Assembly (NCBI GenBank): GCA_029891385.1
Contig: CM057224.1
Span: 37,205,005 to 37,269,004, forward strand
Length of the DNA: 64,000 nucleotides
Direction: 5' to 3'
DNA from: Erythroxylum novogranatense
Lineage: Eukaryota > Streptophyta > Magnoliopsida > Malpighiales > Erythroxylaceae
A program made the translations under genes and the position numbers. Positions 1 through 14,100 of this stretch are shown piece by piece. The notes beneath the pieces were generated by a model. It was not told the DNA's origin and did no database searches. It worked only from the letters and a program-made list of their open reading frames with translations. Position 1 is the first letter of the stretch. Each line of letters opens with the position of its first letter.

Positions 1-220
1 ATCCCATGCAATGCAAGGGCATTCTTGGTGAATTCCCCACATAATGATCCATACAACATAGTTGCAGCGTGTACCTTCCAATCATCACTGAAATCCGCAG
101 AAAGAATAAATGAATGAAAATGAAGACACAAAACTGCCACAATCTCCGACTTCCTTGATCTACTAACTCGTCACATCTCGACACTTCCAAGAAGCAGCAG
201 TCATGGATGTGAATTCTGGC

Positions 221-226
221 TTTATT
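221..226 (-). terminator. candidate poly(A) signal of the FEI-like gene
   Basis: AATAAA on the minus strand about 20 nt after the TGA stop. It is rather close to the stop for a plant 3' UTR, so a more distal site is also possible. The remaining bases to position 1 contain no gene that I can see. Confidence 0.3.
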
Positions 227-246
227 TGCCACCATATAGCTTTCAC

Positions 247-3200
247 TCAGTTGGAATCATAGAAATCACTTGGGCATGGTGTCATGACTTCAGATTCAAG
301 TAATTGAACCACCCTGTGCATGGTGGGCCGGTCCTCAGGACTGGAAGAAACACATTGGCTGGCAACTGAAAGCAAAGCATCAAGGCTTTCCAACTGCACC
401 GCATCACAATTTCGATCAGCAATCTCTCGTTGTCGATCCTCTGTGGCCAAGAAATTTAGCTGCATCAACCAGAAGCTTTAACGTAAGAAGTAAGCCTTGC
501 ATATTTGACAGACTCAAACATTGCAGATAATGAAAATAAGTTCACTTATACAAAAGGGTGTTTCCTTATAATGGAAGTGAATACCAAATGAACAACGTTG
601 CCATCAGGGATCAGTCCTAACAGGAATATACTGATCGACAAAGAAACCTACTGAAGAGATGGAATAGATGAAAGATAAGAGAATGATTTGGACACGTGTC
701 TGTGCCTGGAGTATCTACTCCAGTACTTTTCAGTTGAATTTATACGGAATAAAAGAAGAGAACCATAAGAGCAACCAACAAAATCCAATCACACATCTTG
801 TTGTAGTTCTAATTCAGCCATGTCTCATCATTAACATGAATAACACTTCAAGATCTATTAGGTTATCCGAGAAACGACAGAATCCAATCCCTACTAATTT
901 TATTTGAACTCAGGTGCTTAACTTATTACGTAAGACTAAAATTAATAGGTAAGACACCACTTTCATTAGCAAGCGCATCAGATGAAAGCAGAGGAAAGAA
1001 CAAGCCAAGCAATACCTTGCACTAAAATTCAAGTTAACTAACAAGGGTAGCATAACTCTAACCTGTTTATAGCAGACCACTAAAAACTAATGCCAGACAT
1101 GAACTAGCCTATGTTAAAGCAACACTTGATATCTCATTTTTTTAAGTCTTGACACTGGTTATTGATTGACTTCTCATCTTTTATCATCAAATATACCAAA
1201 CCCTAACTTTTAAGCTATATAAATGCTTATGGAGTTAAGACAAACCGAGACTGGAATCAAAAGAGGTTCACAAAAGAGATATACCCAGCCAACAATATTC
1301 AGGCCCTTCTCGATAAATGATGCATCTGTAGGTCGCTTTCCACTTAATACTTCAAGCATCAAGACACCAAAACTATAAACATCAGTTTTCTCGGTTGCTC
1401 TACCACTTTGCATGTACTCTGTAAATGGAAAGAAAAAAAATAGGAATAAGCAATAAGCAAATTATTTTGTTGGTTATTGCAAATGGGCAAAAAAGAATTC
1501 TGGTTAGCCAGCAGATAACCACTAGGTATCTCTCCATCAATAGGGAGTGGGGGTGACCTCAAAACGTCTTTTATGGATTCAAAATCCTCTTCTATTCTGT
1601 TAATAATTATCTGAGAAGAAATGATACGCTGATTGCCTAAATCTAAGTAGCTCAAGCATCAAAAGCATACACTGAAAATGTTCAAGCATATACCATCTCT
1701 TACCTGGAGCCAGATAACCAAATGTTCCAGCAACAATGGTTGTGATATGGGATTCTTCATCCTCTAACAGTTTGGCAAGCCCAAAATCGGAAACCCGAGC
1801 CTCAAAATTTCCATCAAGTAGTATATTACTTGATTTTATATCACGATGTATGATCCTAGGGGAACAATCATGATGCAAGTAAGCCAACCCTTTTGCAGCT
1901 CCCATAATGATATTCAAGCGTGTTTCCCAGTCCAGTTGCTCAGATCTTTCTGTTCAGTCATTGCAAAGAAACTATAAATATCTGAGATCAAAAGTTCAGT
2001 GTAGGAGAAAGTTTCATTATGAGCCATCATAACTATTTATCATTTTCTCCGAACTTGTTTGCCTTGATCAAACAACAGTTGTATTTCAAATATCTCAAGA
2101 TCGTCACATGTGAAAGGTGTTATACTTTTTCACCGGGCTAATGAAATGACTTGCCATGGGCAAGGACAACTAGAGATCCACATGATGCAAGAAAACTTTA
2201 TCACTAACAGAAATACCAGTAGATACAATGCCTAGTCACATTATGTAAGTAAAAAAATGAGTAGTGCGGACTATCACATATCTAGTACTGAGATCAGTGG
2301 AATCAGCTAAAGAACTTTCAATTTTTCTTAACTGTTTGTGAAGACCAAGAAATCAAAAGTTGGCTGTTTACCATGAAGTGCTTCATCAAGGCTACCTCCA
2401 GGGAGAAAATCATATATCAACAATTTTGATGTTGGAGAATTGCAGTAACCTCGCAAATTCACCAAGTACCGGTGTTTTATGCTTCCAAGTATTTCAAGTT
2501 CTCTCTCAAAGAAACGATCAAAACCCTCGTTCAATTTTACAATTCTTTTCAGGGCAAATACATTGCCATCGTCCATTGCAAGCTTGTATACCTTTCCAAA
2601 ACCTCCACAACCTATGACGTGTTCCTCAGTCAAAGTCTCTAATTTTTTAATGATGTCTTTCGAAGAATATGGTAAATCCCCATGGAACATAACAATTGAT
2701 GCACCTGAAAAAGAGGGTCATTAGCCGTGAGATGCTAAATCTTAGATGTTGAGGCAAATATTTGGTTTAGAGGTTTTCTTAAGGTTATTGAGAGAATTTT
2801 AAGAAGAGTTTGCAAGGCACCTCCACTAACATCCATTGCAATGGTGTTACTTTCATTTTTACCAAACTTTTTATAAAGAAAGCATCCCCAAAAGCACATG
2901 AGTGCCACCAAAAGCAGAGCACCAATGGTTGCTGAGGCACTAATTAGAAGACGGCCAGAGTATTTCTTCTTCCCTCCTTGATTTTGGCCTACCAACAGAG
3001 AAGTATGAATCAGTATAAGCAGTCAACAATAAAATTTAACAGATCAAAAAGTGAAAAATAACAACAATAAAATTCTTGAAGAGTTGTGGCATCCAAAAGC
3101 AAGAAGGTAACCTATATTCATAATTTCAAATTACAATGACAATCAAGATCAGAAAATAGTAGGTCAAGAACGTCAAAGTTGATGTTTGTGGCAGCTCTTA

Positions 3201-6200
3201 CAGAGGCTTGTTTGACCAGTAATTGGGTAACAAATCTAAAAATTTGCATAAAAGAAACAAAAATTACCGTGTATAGAACATAAAAAGTGATAAACTTCGG
3301 AACATTGAAAATGATTTGATGTACAGGAATTATTGGAAGGAACTTGGGGGAAAGCAGCCAACTAAAAAAATACTTTTTACATGTTTAGTGACATAAATCT
3401 ACAACATATCACCACTTAAGGAAAACAAGTTTCAAACGTCATTCAGCATCTTGAAAAGCAATAAAAAAGATTTGGAACACAAAATTAAATATTGCATATA
3501 ACAAGAAAAGTTACTCAAACATTGATAGCAATCTTGAGAAAAGGAATAGGTAAAATGTGATAATACAAAATATAAATAATGAATAGTGGACAAAGAATGT
3601 CAAGTTGCTAAAAAAAGTGAACAAGTACAAAGAAAAGCTAGATAAAAGCCATTACGGCTGTAACGGAAATTGTTCCTGTGATTTACAAAGAAAATATAAT
3701 ACTGCAGGCTCACTTGATAGATATCAACTATCTCATGGTGGTTATCAAAATCACCATTATGTGAACAAGTGCAAATTTGCAAGTCAAGTTCCATGAGCAC
3801 TAGAATACCAGATTGAGAGCTTTGTGAATCAGTTGAAGGCCCACCAGTCACATCTTTGCAAGCCAATTCAATCTGCTTCCCACACAAACCGCGATTTCCA
3901 ACAAACCTAGATGGCAAGTGCTTCGATTGATCAATATGCAACATTCTCTGGTTACTGAAAGTGACTTTAAATAGTAGGATAAAATTTAGAAACAAATTAA
4001 TATTAGAAGCAAATAGCTAAATGTTGAAGTATGCTATCTTTTTTTATTGAGGAAAACAAATTGACCAGCCTATAAACATGAAAATAAGAAAAATAGCAAT
4101 TTTTTAGATGTTTGTTTAACATGCTCAGATGCACTCTGATTACAAAGAAGAAAAATGAAAGGGCAAACTTACGATTCTTTTGGGAAGATGCTAAGCATGC
4201 CATCAGATGGTATTGGTCCCACAAGAAAGTTGTTCGATAAATTGCTTCAGTACAACAAGATTGAAATAATAAACATCAAATTCCATGCCTATATACGGTC
4301 AACTTAATTGAAATCAGATTTTAGAACACAAAATAAATGAAACAGGGTTACTCACAGAGTTATTAATTTGGTTAACTTTCCAAGTGAAGGAGGGATAGAT
4401 CCACTGAGAGAGTTGCTTGATACATCTCTGTGGATTTTGGTGGATAAACCCTAATAAGTTCCACAAAACATACGCTAATAATGCAACAAGCACAATAATG
4501 TAGTACATTAATAACCTTTTTCCCCCTTGATGTCTGTGAGTTGTGTGTATCTATATAGGGTGCATGCGTGTATGCATTACTTTGGTACATAATTAATATT
4601 CGAACTTGTAGTCTATTAAGTATGCAATAATTTCCAAGATTGTCAATCACACAATTAATACATTATATTCCATGTCACTGGAGATTTCTATTGCTATTTC
4701 AATACCACGTATTTCAATGGCTGTTTAGCTATGTTAGCAGCTGATTAAACATTTATGCTATTCTAGGAGGTAAGGGACATGTTTTTTCAATATGAAGAGG
4801 CAGTAATTAGGTTTATGTTGTATGCTTCATGTTTAAGAACCTTTTTAACCTATCTTGTCATATTTTCTTCTTACAAATCATATTTCTTGGTTATGCAGGT
4901 CCAAAAAGTATCAGTGGTAAAAGTTTGAATGAATCAACCTTTTGGTTTACAAATAAATCTCCTCACTTCACTTGAAACAGAGAAATTTCTATCTAAATAG
5001 TTGATGCTAGTATTTAATTAAAACTAACAGTTTGCTCAACCCTATTAGTGTTAGGCTCACAGTTTTCTTTCAATTTACTTCATGCTTGCTATTCCCTGCA
5101 AAAGATTCACATATATTGCCTAAAAGAAGTACATATGAGTGTAAATAGATTAAAAAGGCCATTATGTAATGCCAGTAAGTCAAAATGGGGACCTAGGAGA
5201 ATTCAACCATTATTATAGTAGTCAAACTTTTGCTGTGGACACCCACCCCCTTTTCCTTTTTCCTCAAGGAGCATTATCTTTGAAACAAAAAGTCCCTACT
5301 CAATTACAATTTTCTTGTTAATGTTTGTGAATTATGATGAGTTTCAGAATTTTCATATGATGAATCATTGTTTGAAACACAACAAATATAATGACATCTC
5401 TACGGGAAAGACACTGGTTTCATCATGGCATCAGATGACAAATTCCCCCACAAACTTCTACAACTGATTCAATTTAAGAAATTTGAAAAAGAAGTACACT
5501 GCAAATCATGGAGACTATAAATATAACTCACATATTCTGAAGCTCAGATAAATTTCCCAATTCACTTGGAACCAATCCACTTAAGTAGTTACCTTGCAAG
5601 TATCTGCAGACAAGAAGATACAAATTACATTTGGACAGGATCCAAATGTTGCAAAAAAAAAAGAGTAACGGAACAAATAATCAGAACTAAATCAAATAGT
5701 TGCACTGTGTATGACTTGAATTTAAAAAAATCATGTAAACTCTTACAAATTAAATGCAAATAATCAATTGATTTGCAAATTTCTCAGCTAAATTTATAAA
5801 GTTTAGCGCAGGCTCATTGATGAAACAAGGATGCTCCACAGCATCTAAGTGCCATGCTAATTAAGGCGAGACACAATCATTTGCTGTTTTTAATCCCTTA
5901 AACCTGTTGTTACAATTTTGAAGGAGATAGCTACTCCTTAACTATAACTGACACATGGAAAACATAGGAAAGTAAAACGTGACAGTATGAAAAGGCAAAA
6001 AAAGAAAATATTCATGTCATAATTCCTGAAGTTGCACTTCTTAAGACCATGAGAGTAATACCATAAGACAATAGTTTGCTGCAAATTCTGATGCTGAGAA
6101 TTCAGATTCATAGAAAGTTAAGCTGTAAAAAGCAGAGAAAAGAATATGTTGGATGGATGGATTCCCCACTCCAATAATTTCTAGAGCAATTTGATAAGAC

Positions 6201-8268
6201 ATTTCTTTAGTATTTCGTCAGATATAGGAAAGCTGCTTTCCATGATAACTTTGGGGAAATAGAGGACTCAAATTGAATCAGAGAGAGAATATAAGAACCA
6301 CTTCAACTACTTTTGTGTCGGATTGGAGGGAATGACCAAAAAGAATCTTAGGGAGAGAAATCAATTTTATTTGCTATACCATATAGGTCCTAGATCGTCA
6401 CTATTTTGGTATGCTAAACTCTGCAGTGATGCTCTTTCTGCCTCCAGTTATGTTGATTTTGTTTTAAATCCCCAACTATATATATATATATGTGTGCCTT
6501 AGAATTGAAACAATTTGAGATTACAAAGGAGAAAGATGCACTTGTCATGAAGTCATATGATATTCAAGCATTCTATGTTAAAGCTAGAAATTTTGTCTCC
6601 CTAACACCAACTCATGTCCTCTATGTCGTGCAAATCCAAAAGTCTTGAAAAATGGGAATAGTGCAAATCACCATAAGCCTGGAAAAAATAACTCTTCCAC
6701 ATGCAAAAGTTCAACTCAAAACTGATATAGAAAGTCATCATACACCCAAACAAGATATCTGATCAGAGATTTAGATTCCTTGAACAGTGCAGCCTAAGAT
6801 AATTATCATAATTATGTTGTATCATGATGCTACTGATATCACTTGTTCTAAACTAACTGAGATGATAGACCTGAAGAATATGGGACAACAAATATAGCAA
6901 ACTTTAATTCATGAAATTATAAGTATCCCATTCCGGTACTTACACTCCCTGCAACTCGCTGCAATTTCCCAATTCTTTAGGAATTGTGCCATACAGATTA
7001 TTGTTGTATAGTGCTCTACAAGAAATCACACATATTCATCAAATTAAAAGTAAGAGCATATTTTACATGAAATGTATAATACAATTAAAATATAAAATCA
7101 CGTACAAGACCCGCAAATTCTCTAGCTTCCCAAGATCTGGCGATAAAGATCCACTCAACTTATGGTTCTTCAAACTCCTGGAAGGTTAGATGACATAAAA
7201 CATTCAAGAAAATACAACAGATTTCCAGTTTAGGAAGAGAGAAAATCATTCATTAAGATGCATCTATGATGATATTTATGCCTCCAGTTTCATGAAACTT
7301 TACAAAAGCAGTTCAACTGCATATTATATTTTTACTCCATTTGCAGTAAAGTAACTTTCAAAATCCATAGTCCTTTCATGTGATAACTACTATTTGGAAT
7401 AGACCACCATGTGAATGGCAACAAGGACTAGAACAGTGCTGGAGTCTTAGGTTTTGGTAAAAACCAAATCATCAAGGGTTTGAAGTTCAGGACCAGATAG
7501 GAGTAAATAATAGAACTTTTGAAGATAATTAATGAGGGAAACTGTGAAAGTTCTTGGATCTCATTCTACATGGCTAACACATGCCCTTCGAACAGTATGA
7601 TTCTAAGAACCACTGGCAATCAATTACACACCATCGACAATGCCTTACTACGCTCAAGGCATAGATCTACTTATTCACAAACAAGAAATGAATTGAGCAT
7701 GTGAGGAGATAAAAATAAATTAATGCAAGCATTATGCTAGGAACTCACAAAAATATTACTCTCTTTGTTTTCCGATCGCATGTTACACCCCTCCAATTGC
7801 ATGGATCAGGATCCTCTGGCCTCCATAAAGGAAGAATACCATCTGAATTAACAATTGCATTCCTGAAGCTTAGGAGCGCCTCACCTGCAAATATCACTTC
7901 TAGTTAAATAAAGTTATCCGCACATGATATGAGAAATGTTATGAGTGCTCGTTTGCTCCTAGATTCACAGATATGCACGTATAGAAGTTAGTGACAATGT
8001 GTCTCCAGATATCAATGCATTCAATTGCTAAGCTAATAGGATGCTCACAACCACTAATATGTAATCACAAAAAATATTGATATATGAGACAGCTACTAGC
8101 AATCATTTTTTAATAATTGGTTCATACAGGGAGAACAGTATCTAAGAAGGGAAGACTAATGAACATCATACCATCAGAATTAATAGCACTACTTTTGTTT
8201 ATGAGGATGTAAAGCAGCAGAATGCATTGGAGACGAGGCCATCGACACATCATCAGATAAACGGCCAT
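247..8268 (-). CDS. FEI1: FEI1/FEI2-type LRR receptor-like kinase, 13 coding exons
   Basis: Leucine-rich-repeat receptor kinase of the FEI family; in Arabidopsis FEI1/FEI2 act at the plasma membrane in cell-wall (cellulose) control. Coding exons read on the minus strand: 8172-8268, 7749-7884, 7106-7177, 6944-7015, 5532-5603, 4356-4427, 4173-4244, 3809-3906, 2821-2988, 2372-2704, 1704-1949, 1285-1418, 247-459. All borders are GT-AG, phases agree, and the sum is 1,785 nt (594 aa), close to the family length. Seen in order: hydrophobic signal peptide (starts [10 protein letters not shown]), LRRNT with [10 protein letters not shown], five LRRs each on its own 72-bp exon, LCGKQ cap, membrane span ([16 protein letters not shown]), then kinase with [10 protein letters not shown] loop, ALKRI lysine, [13 protein letters not shown] and APE (split by an intron), and C-terminus ending CPSDFYDSN. 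All catalytic residues are present, so it looks functional. The symbol is by family; the neighbouring PotD-like gene favours FEI1 over FEI2. Confidence 0.93.
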
Positions 8269-9950
8269 GTTGGTGTTGATCAAGCATACTATGGCTACTA
8301 CAAATCATTTCATTGACCAAACTCCAGGACGCTTCCTTTGTAACATCCGGCTATCTGGTTGAACATGCCATATTGTAGCCAGAGTAAAGGCAAATGGTTA
8401 CCGGAATGCATCAATAAGTTAAGAACTAGAGCAAGAGGAAAGCAAAAGATAAAATAAAAGGGCCATTTGAAAATATTTCTTTTTGTTTTTTCCCATTGTG
8501 ATAACTTCCAAACTTCAAGCGTAATGACTTTTCCCCATCATTGTTGAATATAACCAAAACTAATGCTAGCGCAATAATTCTTGCAGCTGTGATTGTTCAG
8601 ATATGCATAATGTACATTATGTCAAGCTTAAGACTAGCAACTCTTCCTATTCATCACTGAAGCACTCAGATTCTGATTTTAAGTAATGCACTGGCAAAAG
8701 TGATACTAGATGTCCTTATCATTTTCATTTGAAATCCTGCTAATTTAAGAAAATACAACGTTGCTCAACTATTTATAGTCTATTGACATAAAAATTGCAA
8801 ACAATTGGGACCTCCTTATTGACAAGTCTATCAGGACCATATTACTCATTGGTAAGAATTCATGTTTCACATATAGAAATCAAATCAGAGTAAAGCTTCA
8901 AAAATGCCTTGAAAACTGAAATGCAAAATAAAGGAAGAATAACAATAATGATCCGAACAATTATTAGCAACTTTACCAGGCATGAAATCTGCGGTGGAAA
9001 GACCAGCTTTTGATAATCAAAGTGCTAACACTGCAACAAACTTATTTCATGAACTGGAAACTGGATCAAGATGAATACCAAAGAAACAGATGAAATCAGA
9101 AATACTGCTTTAGCACAGAACCAAAATCTTAAATTTCTTTCACAATCTTGTATAAAGGACATGGGTGGTCTCTAAACTCACTGAATTTGGCATTAAACTA
9201 ATATCCCCAGAAAATTGCAACAAAAAAGAGTGAAAAAAAAACAATTAACAGTAATTTAGTTTCAGAACTCCAAATGCACTAAATGTTCCAAAAAGAACGT
9301 TAAGTAAAAGGGTTAGAGGTAGATTTGACTCTTACACTACAGCGTTTATGCTCGAACTTAACTCGAAAACGAAATAAAAGAGGAAACGTAGTAATTTGAA
9401 AGAAAAAAGAACTAAACTTCAAACAATAGCAAAAAGAACACCGGTCAGTTCACACGTAGCTTAAGAAATGGCTTGTTTTTTTCCAAAAAAATGAAGAGAA
9501 ACTCATAAAGTGAACAGAGAAGAGCTAAAATACAACACTTCACCACAAATGCCAAAAAGAAGAAGAGGAATAGAAATAAGTACTTAGGGTGTGTTCTCTG
9601 ACTAAAGATAAAAGCTTTCCCTGCATACATTTGCTTCTACAATTTCACTTACTTGGGTTTTGGGGTTGAGACAGAAGAGAAGAAAATAAGGAGACAAGGA
9701 CACCAAAACACAGAGAGAGACCTTAGATTCGATCTGTGAAGGAGAATGAAGGTAGTGAGCTGTAAAGTGATATAAAACAAAAACCCACAAACAAAATCTA
9801 TGAGAAAAAACAAAAATAGTTTTAAAAAAAGCTCACTGATAATGGGTACTTCTTCTTCTTCCAAATTGTTTAACAAATTTTTAAGGCATTACAACAACAA
9901 GATAATTAAGAGAAAGAGAGAGGGAGAGAGAGCGCAGGAGAGTGTATGCA
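8269..9950 (-). other. 5' leader / 5'-UTR intron region of the FEI-like gene
   Basis: No coding sequence is visible between the ATG exon and the likely start of transcription near 9950. The stretch is AT-rich and intron-like, with a pyrimidine-rich leader at its upstream end. It is most simply one or more 5'-UTR introns, but the splice sites cannot be fixed without transcript data. The short frames here show no domain. Confidence 0.45.
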
Positions 9951-9990
9951 AGTAAGTGAGAGAAGAACATCAGAAGGAGTGATATAAAAA
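9905..9990 (-). promoter_or_regulatory. candidate core promoter of the FEI-like gene (TATA box plus CT-rich leader)
   Basis: On the minus strand TTTTTATATC (9981-9990) lies about 30-40 bp before a long CT-rich stretch (about 9905-9950), the usual layout of a plant TATA box followed by a pyrimidine-rich 5' leader. It lies upstream of the FEI-like ATG, with the probable 5'-UTR intron between. Assignment is by position and composition only. Confidence 0.4.
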
Positions 9991-11124
9991 TTTTGATGCT
10001 TTGTACAATCTTTGGGTTTTGCAATTGAGGAAGGAAGCAGCATCAATCCAACGGATGTGGTTTCGCACGCTTGACTTAGACCTTTCACTCGTGCCAACCG
10101 ACGTTTCTTTCTCTCTCTCACCCTCTGGGCTAAAGAGTAGAGACTATGACCTCAGAGTCAGCTCACCGGTAACGAGCGTCGGTTTGGCATCTTATGTTAG
10201 ATATTTATTTTTTTTACATCTATTTGACACTTATTTTTTAATATTTTTATTTTATTTTAATGACATTAGGTAGCAATGCTTTAGAAGCACCAAACACCTC
10301 AGGGTTGCTTTCTTCTGTAATGAAATTGCATAAATTATGACCATTTCAGACTTTCACAATATTTTTTTTTTATTTACAAAATGTTTTAGAAAATTTTTAA
10401 TTATAAAATGACACTTTTAAACTATTTACTCTTAGATTAATTCTTACTTGAACAGGATAGGTGTCTTGTAAAAAATAAAATTCTGACCTCAAATTTTAAA
10501 CGACTGCATACATAAAAATGATTCAAACCCACGACCTCCCTTAAACCAAAAGAACCTCTTACTAATTTACTTGTGCAGGCTGCAAGACTTTTTTTTTTTT
10601 TTTTAATGAACTGAGCCTTATTGAATAGTAACACCGCCAAAAGTGCAAGAGGTACTTTTGCACATGAAACTGGACTAATTCCTCGAATGCTTTCCATATG
10701 ATTTGCTTTTGACCCCAACCCTGATCCCCGTGCTAGTCCATAAGAATAAGATGACCATATATACTGTACTGTCTGCACATCATACTGTACTGTGTCTGCA
10801 CCTCACCTCTATTCTACTGTATCTGTAATTGTATGCTACTAATGCCAACCGTCCTTAGAGCATCTTCCTTAATGGAATCAGTACTTGATAGATAAGGACT
10901 GCCGCTGGGAATTTATTTTAATAATACGATATCCATTTCAGAACCAGTACATCCCAATCCCATTAAAGTATTAAACTCCTTACCTTCCTAAAGCTGCCAT
11001 AGACAATTAAAGCTAGCTTTTTATGCATCAGATTATGCATACAGACGTATAACAAAGTTAGTCAGGGTAATATGTATTAGGATCTAAATGCAAGCTGTAC
11101 AACATTTAACACTGCTTGCTCAAC
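9991..11124. other. intergenic region between the FEI-like gene and the PotD-like gene
   Basis: No gene seen. It contains upstream sequence of the FEI-like gene and the 3' flank of the PotD-like gene. A stretch near 10520-10540 resembles a tRNA B-box (GGTTTGAATC-like on the minus strand), but no A-box or SINE tail could be linked to it. Confidence 0.5.
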
Positions 11125-14100
11125 TCAAGGCCTAACTGAAGCCCAAAACTTTTGTGTTGTTGCCAAAGTATGAAGGTGTATCCTAGAAGCAGAAATCTGC
11201 ATGCTAGATATCAACCATTCATAATCTGACAATGCATCATCAGGCAATGGTTCCAAGAATTCGCACTTGCTCAAAATTTCAGGTGGGGGAACTCCAGCAA
11301 TCAAATTGGTGTCCAGTTTTGGCTTACCCTGACTGATATCTTTAGAGATTTCAGGTGAAGGGCCTTCCAGTGCAGATGGAGTTGCACCAGGAATTACTTC
11401 CTGTTTGAACGGTAATGCTCTGGCTGTCTGCAAGCAGAACTCGAACCATTGATGGATTAGTGGAGATGCCCCTCTGACTCGGCCACCAAGGAGATTTGGT
11501 TCAAGCCTAGAGGCAGCAGGGATTGCCTGAAAAAGGAACAGAATTAATTATCTCTCTCTCGATTAAGCTCAAACATCATGTATTAACTGATAGAAATTTT
11601 ATTCACAAAGGTTATATAATCTTAAAATTGTCTGTGAGCAACTTCATCTCTTTATGAAGGAGATGCTTTTTATTATTCATTTGAAGCCCGGGTAAGCACT
11701 GAGAGATAAACTAAATTAATGTCAAAAAACATAATGAATTGAATCAAGACATACCCATAGATCAGCCCATATGCTAGTTCCAGACTTGGGGACTATCACT
11801 GCAACATTTGACATGCGCTTGGCAACAGGAAGAACATCAGAACTCCAGCCAACAGCTACCCACACATCTCCCACAGCAAATGCCTTTAGATAATAACTGC
11901 TATCAAATAGTCGAACCTATAATAACCAGTAAATGGCATCAATACCACTACTCTGTTGGATGTAACCCACTGCTTCAGAGGAAGTATGCATGTTTCTTCA
12001 CTTTCAAAGTGAAACACAGATCCTAAAAGAGTTGAAATTCTCGGTCTGACACTAATCGAATGATCTATAGAATGCAAAGGGTGGTGTAAAAACTCAATCG
12101 ATGATTGTTGTTTGCTTATAGTAAAAGATTGAAATATGAACAGAAGAAAATAAAAAAGAACTCTCAGCTGCGCACTTTCGGGAAAAATAAAAGTTAGAAG
12201 ATTGTATTGAAGCATCCGTATGCTGAGCACTGACATGATTAAAACAAATTGAGCATTAACTATTATATACAGATTGTGTAAAGAAGAAGAGTGAATTTTT
12301 CTAAGCACCAAAGTTAACTCTTTTATGTTGCCAAACCTGACTAACACTGGAGCCCAATTGTATTGAAGCATCCGTATGCTGAGCACTGACATGATTAAAA
12401 CAAATTGAGCATTAACTATTATATACAGATTGTGTAAAGTAGAAGAGTGAATTTTTCTAAGCACCAAAGTTAACTCTTTTATGTTGCCAAACCTGACTAA
12501 CACTGGAGCCCAAACTCTAAGAAATGTTCTAAAAAAAAGAACAAGAACCCCTAGCAGTTTCATACATCATGTTATGAAACCACTAGCAATAAACACAAAA
12601 GTACCTGCTTACTGAATGATGCTAGATTTTCCTGGACAGCATTTCTCCCGCCAGCAACTTGCAATGAGATGTTGTTAGTGTTGTATGATGCTCCCATATA
12701 CTTCAGAACAGCACCAACAACCTCTCTAGGAGAATCAACCATTGAAATTTTCCCTGTGAGCTCAGGCCACCATAAATCTGCCCAATCCTACATGGTGATT
12801 ACTTTAATTGCACAAATGCCCAATCCAGATAAACCTTAAATGTAAATAGCATGAGAATCAAGCTATCTGAAAAAATGTTAAACTAACCCATTCGTGGCAG
12901 ATGTTAGCCCCTGCACTGACCGTATTAAAGATTAAAAAGTAATAACTGGACTTAATCGGTTTTCTTATCCTCACTACTTTGCCTAACATTGACATAACAG
13001 GTTCATAACAAAGCAAGAAAGAGCTTCTAAAAGTAAACATTTTGATTACAGATGTAAACAATTAACCAAAGCAAACAAATAAAATAAGAAGTTTTAGCTG
13101 GCATAAAAAAGTGCTAGTGCAATCAGGAACTGAAGGGAGAAAGTTTTTCCCCTCTGGCATTCACTAGTTGCCAGTACTCCAGAATAAAATATAATGCATG
13201 CTAAGATGGTGAAATAGAAAAGGCAAAAGAAAATTCATAGGCAATCACCTCAATGGGAGCCAATTTATTCTTCTGAAATTTACTTTTCTTGTAAGCTATC
13301 ACCATAGAGCCCCATCGGTATGGAGCAGCCCATACTTCACCTTTAGGATCTATTTCCCCCTCATAATTCCGGCGTAGGTATGCCTGTGACATGGTTAATG
13401 GAAATATCACAACATTCCCACTAGGAAGGCAAAATGCCAATGGAAAACAATAAATAAGAAATTGAGGCTAAGTACTTCAAAGACACATCCTTACCTTCCA
13501 TTTATAACTTAAACCCTTGTACCAATCCTGGTCCTCTATGCCTCTTATAGGCTCAATTAGAGAATTCTTTATTGCAAAACTGAGCCATGAGTCACCAAGG
13601 GTTAAGACATCAGCAGCAACAGCAGACTTTGGACCAATTTTCTTCCTGTTAAAGCACACTGATAATTCATCAAAGATCTTCTCCAGACTTCCAACAAATG
13701 TATTCCGAAACCTTAATCTCTTCCCTTGGGATTGCATAAAATCCTATCCATCATTACAAAATTGAAGTCATAAACAAAAGATACTCTATGTCCTTGTCAA
13801 TATTACTGACAATAAGAATAAGAATTAACGATACATTCTTTAAACAAAAGGTTGTCCTGTTTCTAGCAGAGAGTTAGATTCAAACAAAAGTTACTTTAAA
13901 TGGCCAAATAAAAATTATTAAGGAACATTACCAAGCTCTCAAACTTCCTCTCCTATGCTAAGTTCATACAACTACAACAAGATGAAATCAACAGAATGTT
14001 CATTGAAACTCGAAGAATATACACATTGAAACCTTGAATTTGCAAAAATCATCAAATACTGAAATGATAGTAGAGAACAGAAAATTATTTAAGGTCACAT

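Noticed and set aside
10501..10610. tRNA-derived SINE near the tRNA B-box-like text
   Set aside because: Only a B-box-like string; no A-box, tail or target duplication.
11886..12563. 225-residue minus-strand ORF with internal repeats
   Set aside because: Created by the 156-bp in-phase duplication inside an intron of the PotD-like gene, and it overlaps a true exon (11755-11916) in another frame; no domain.
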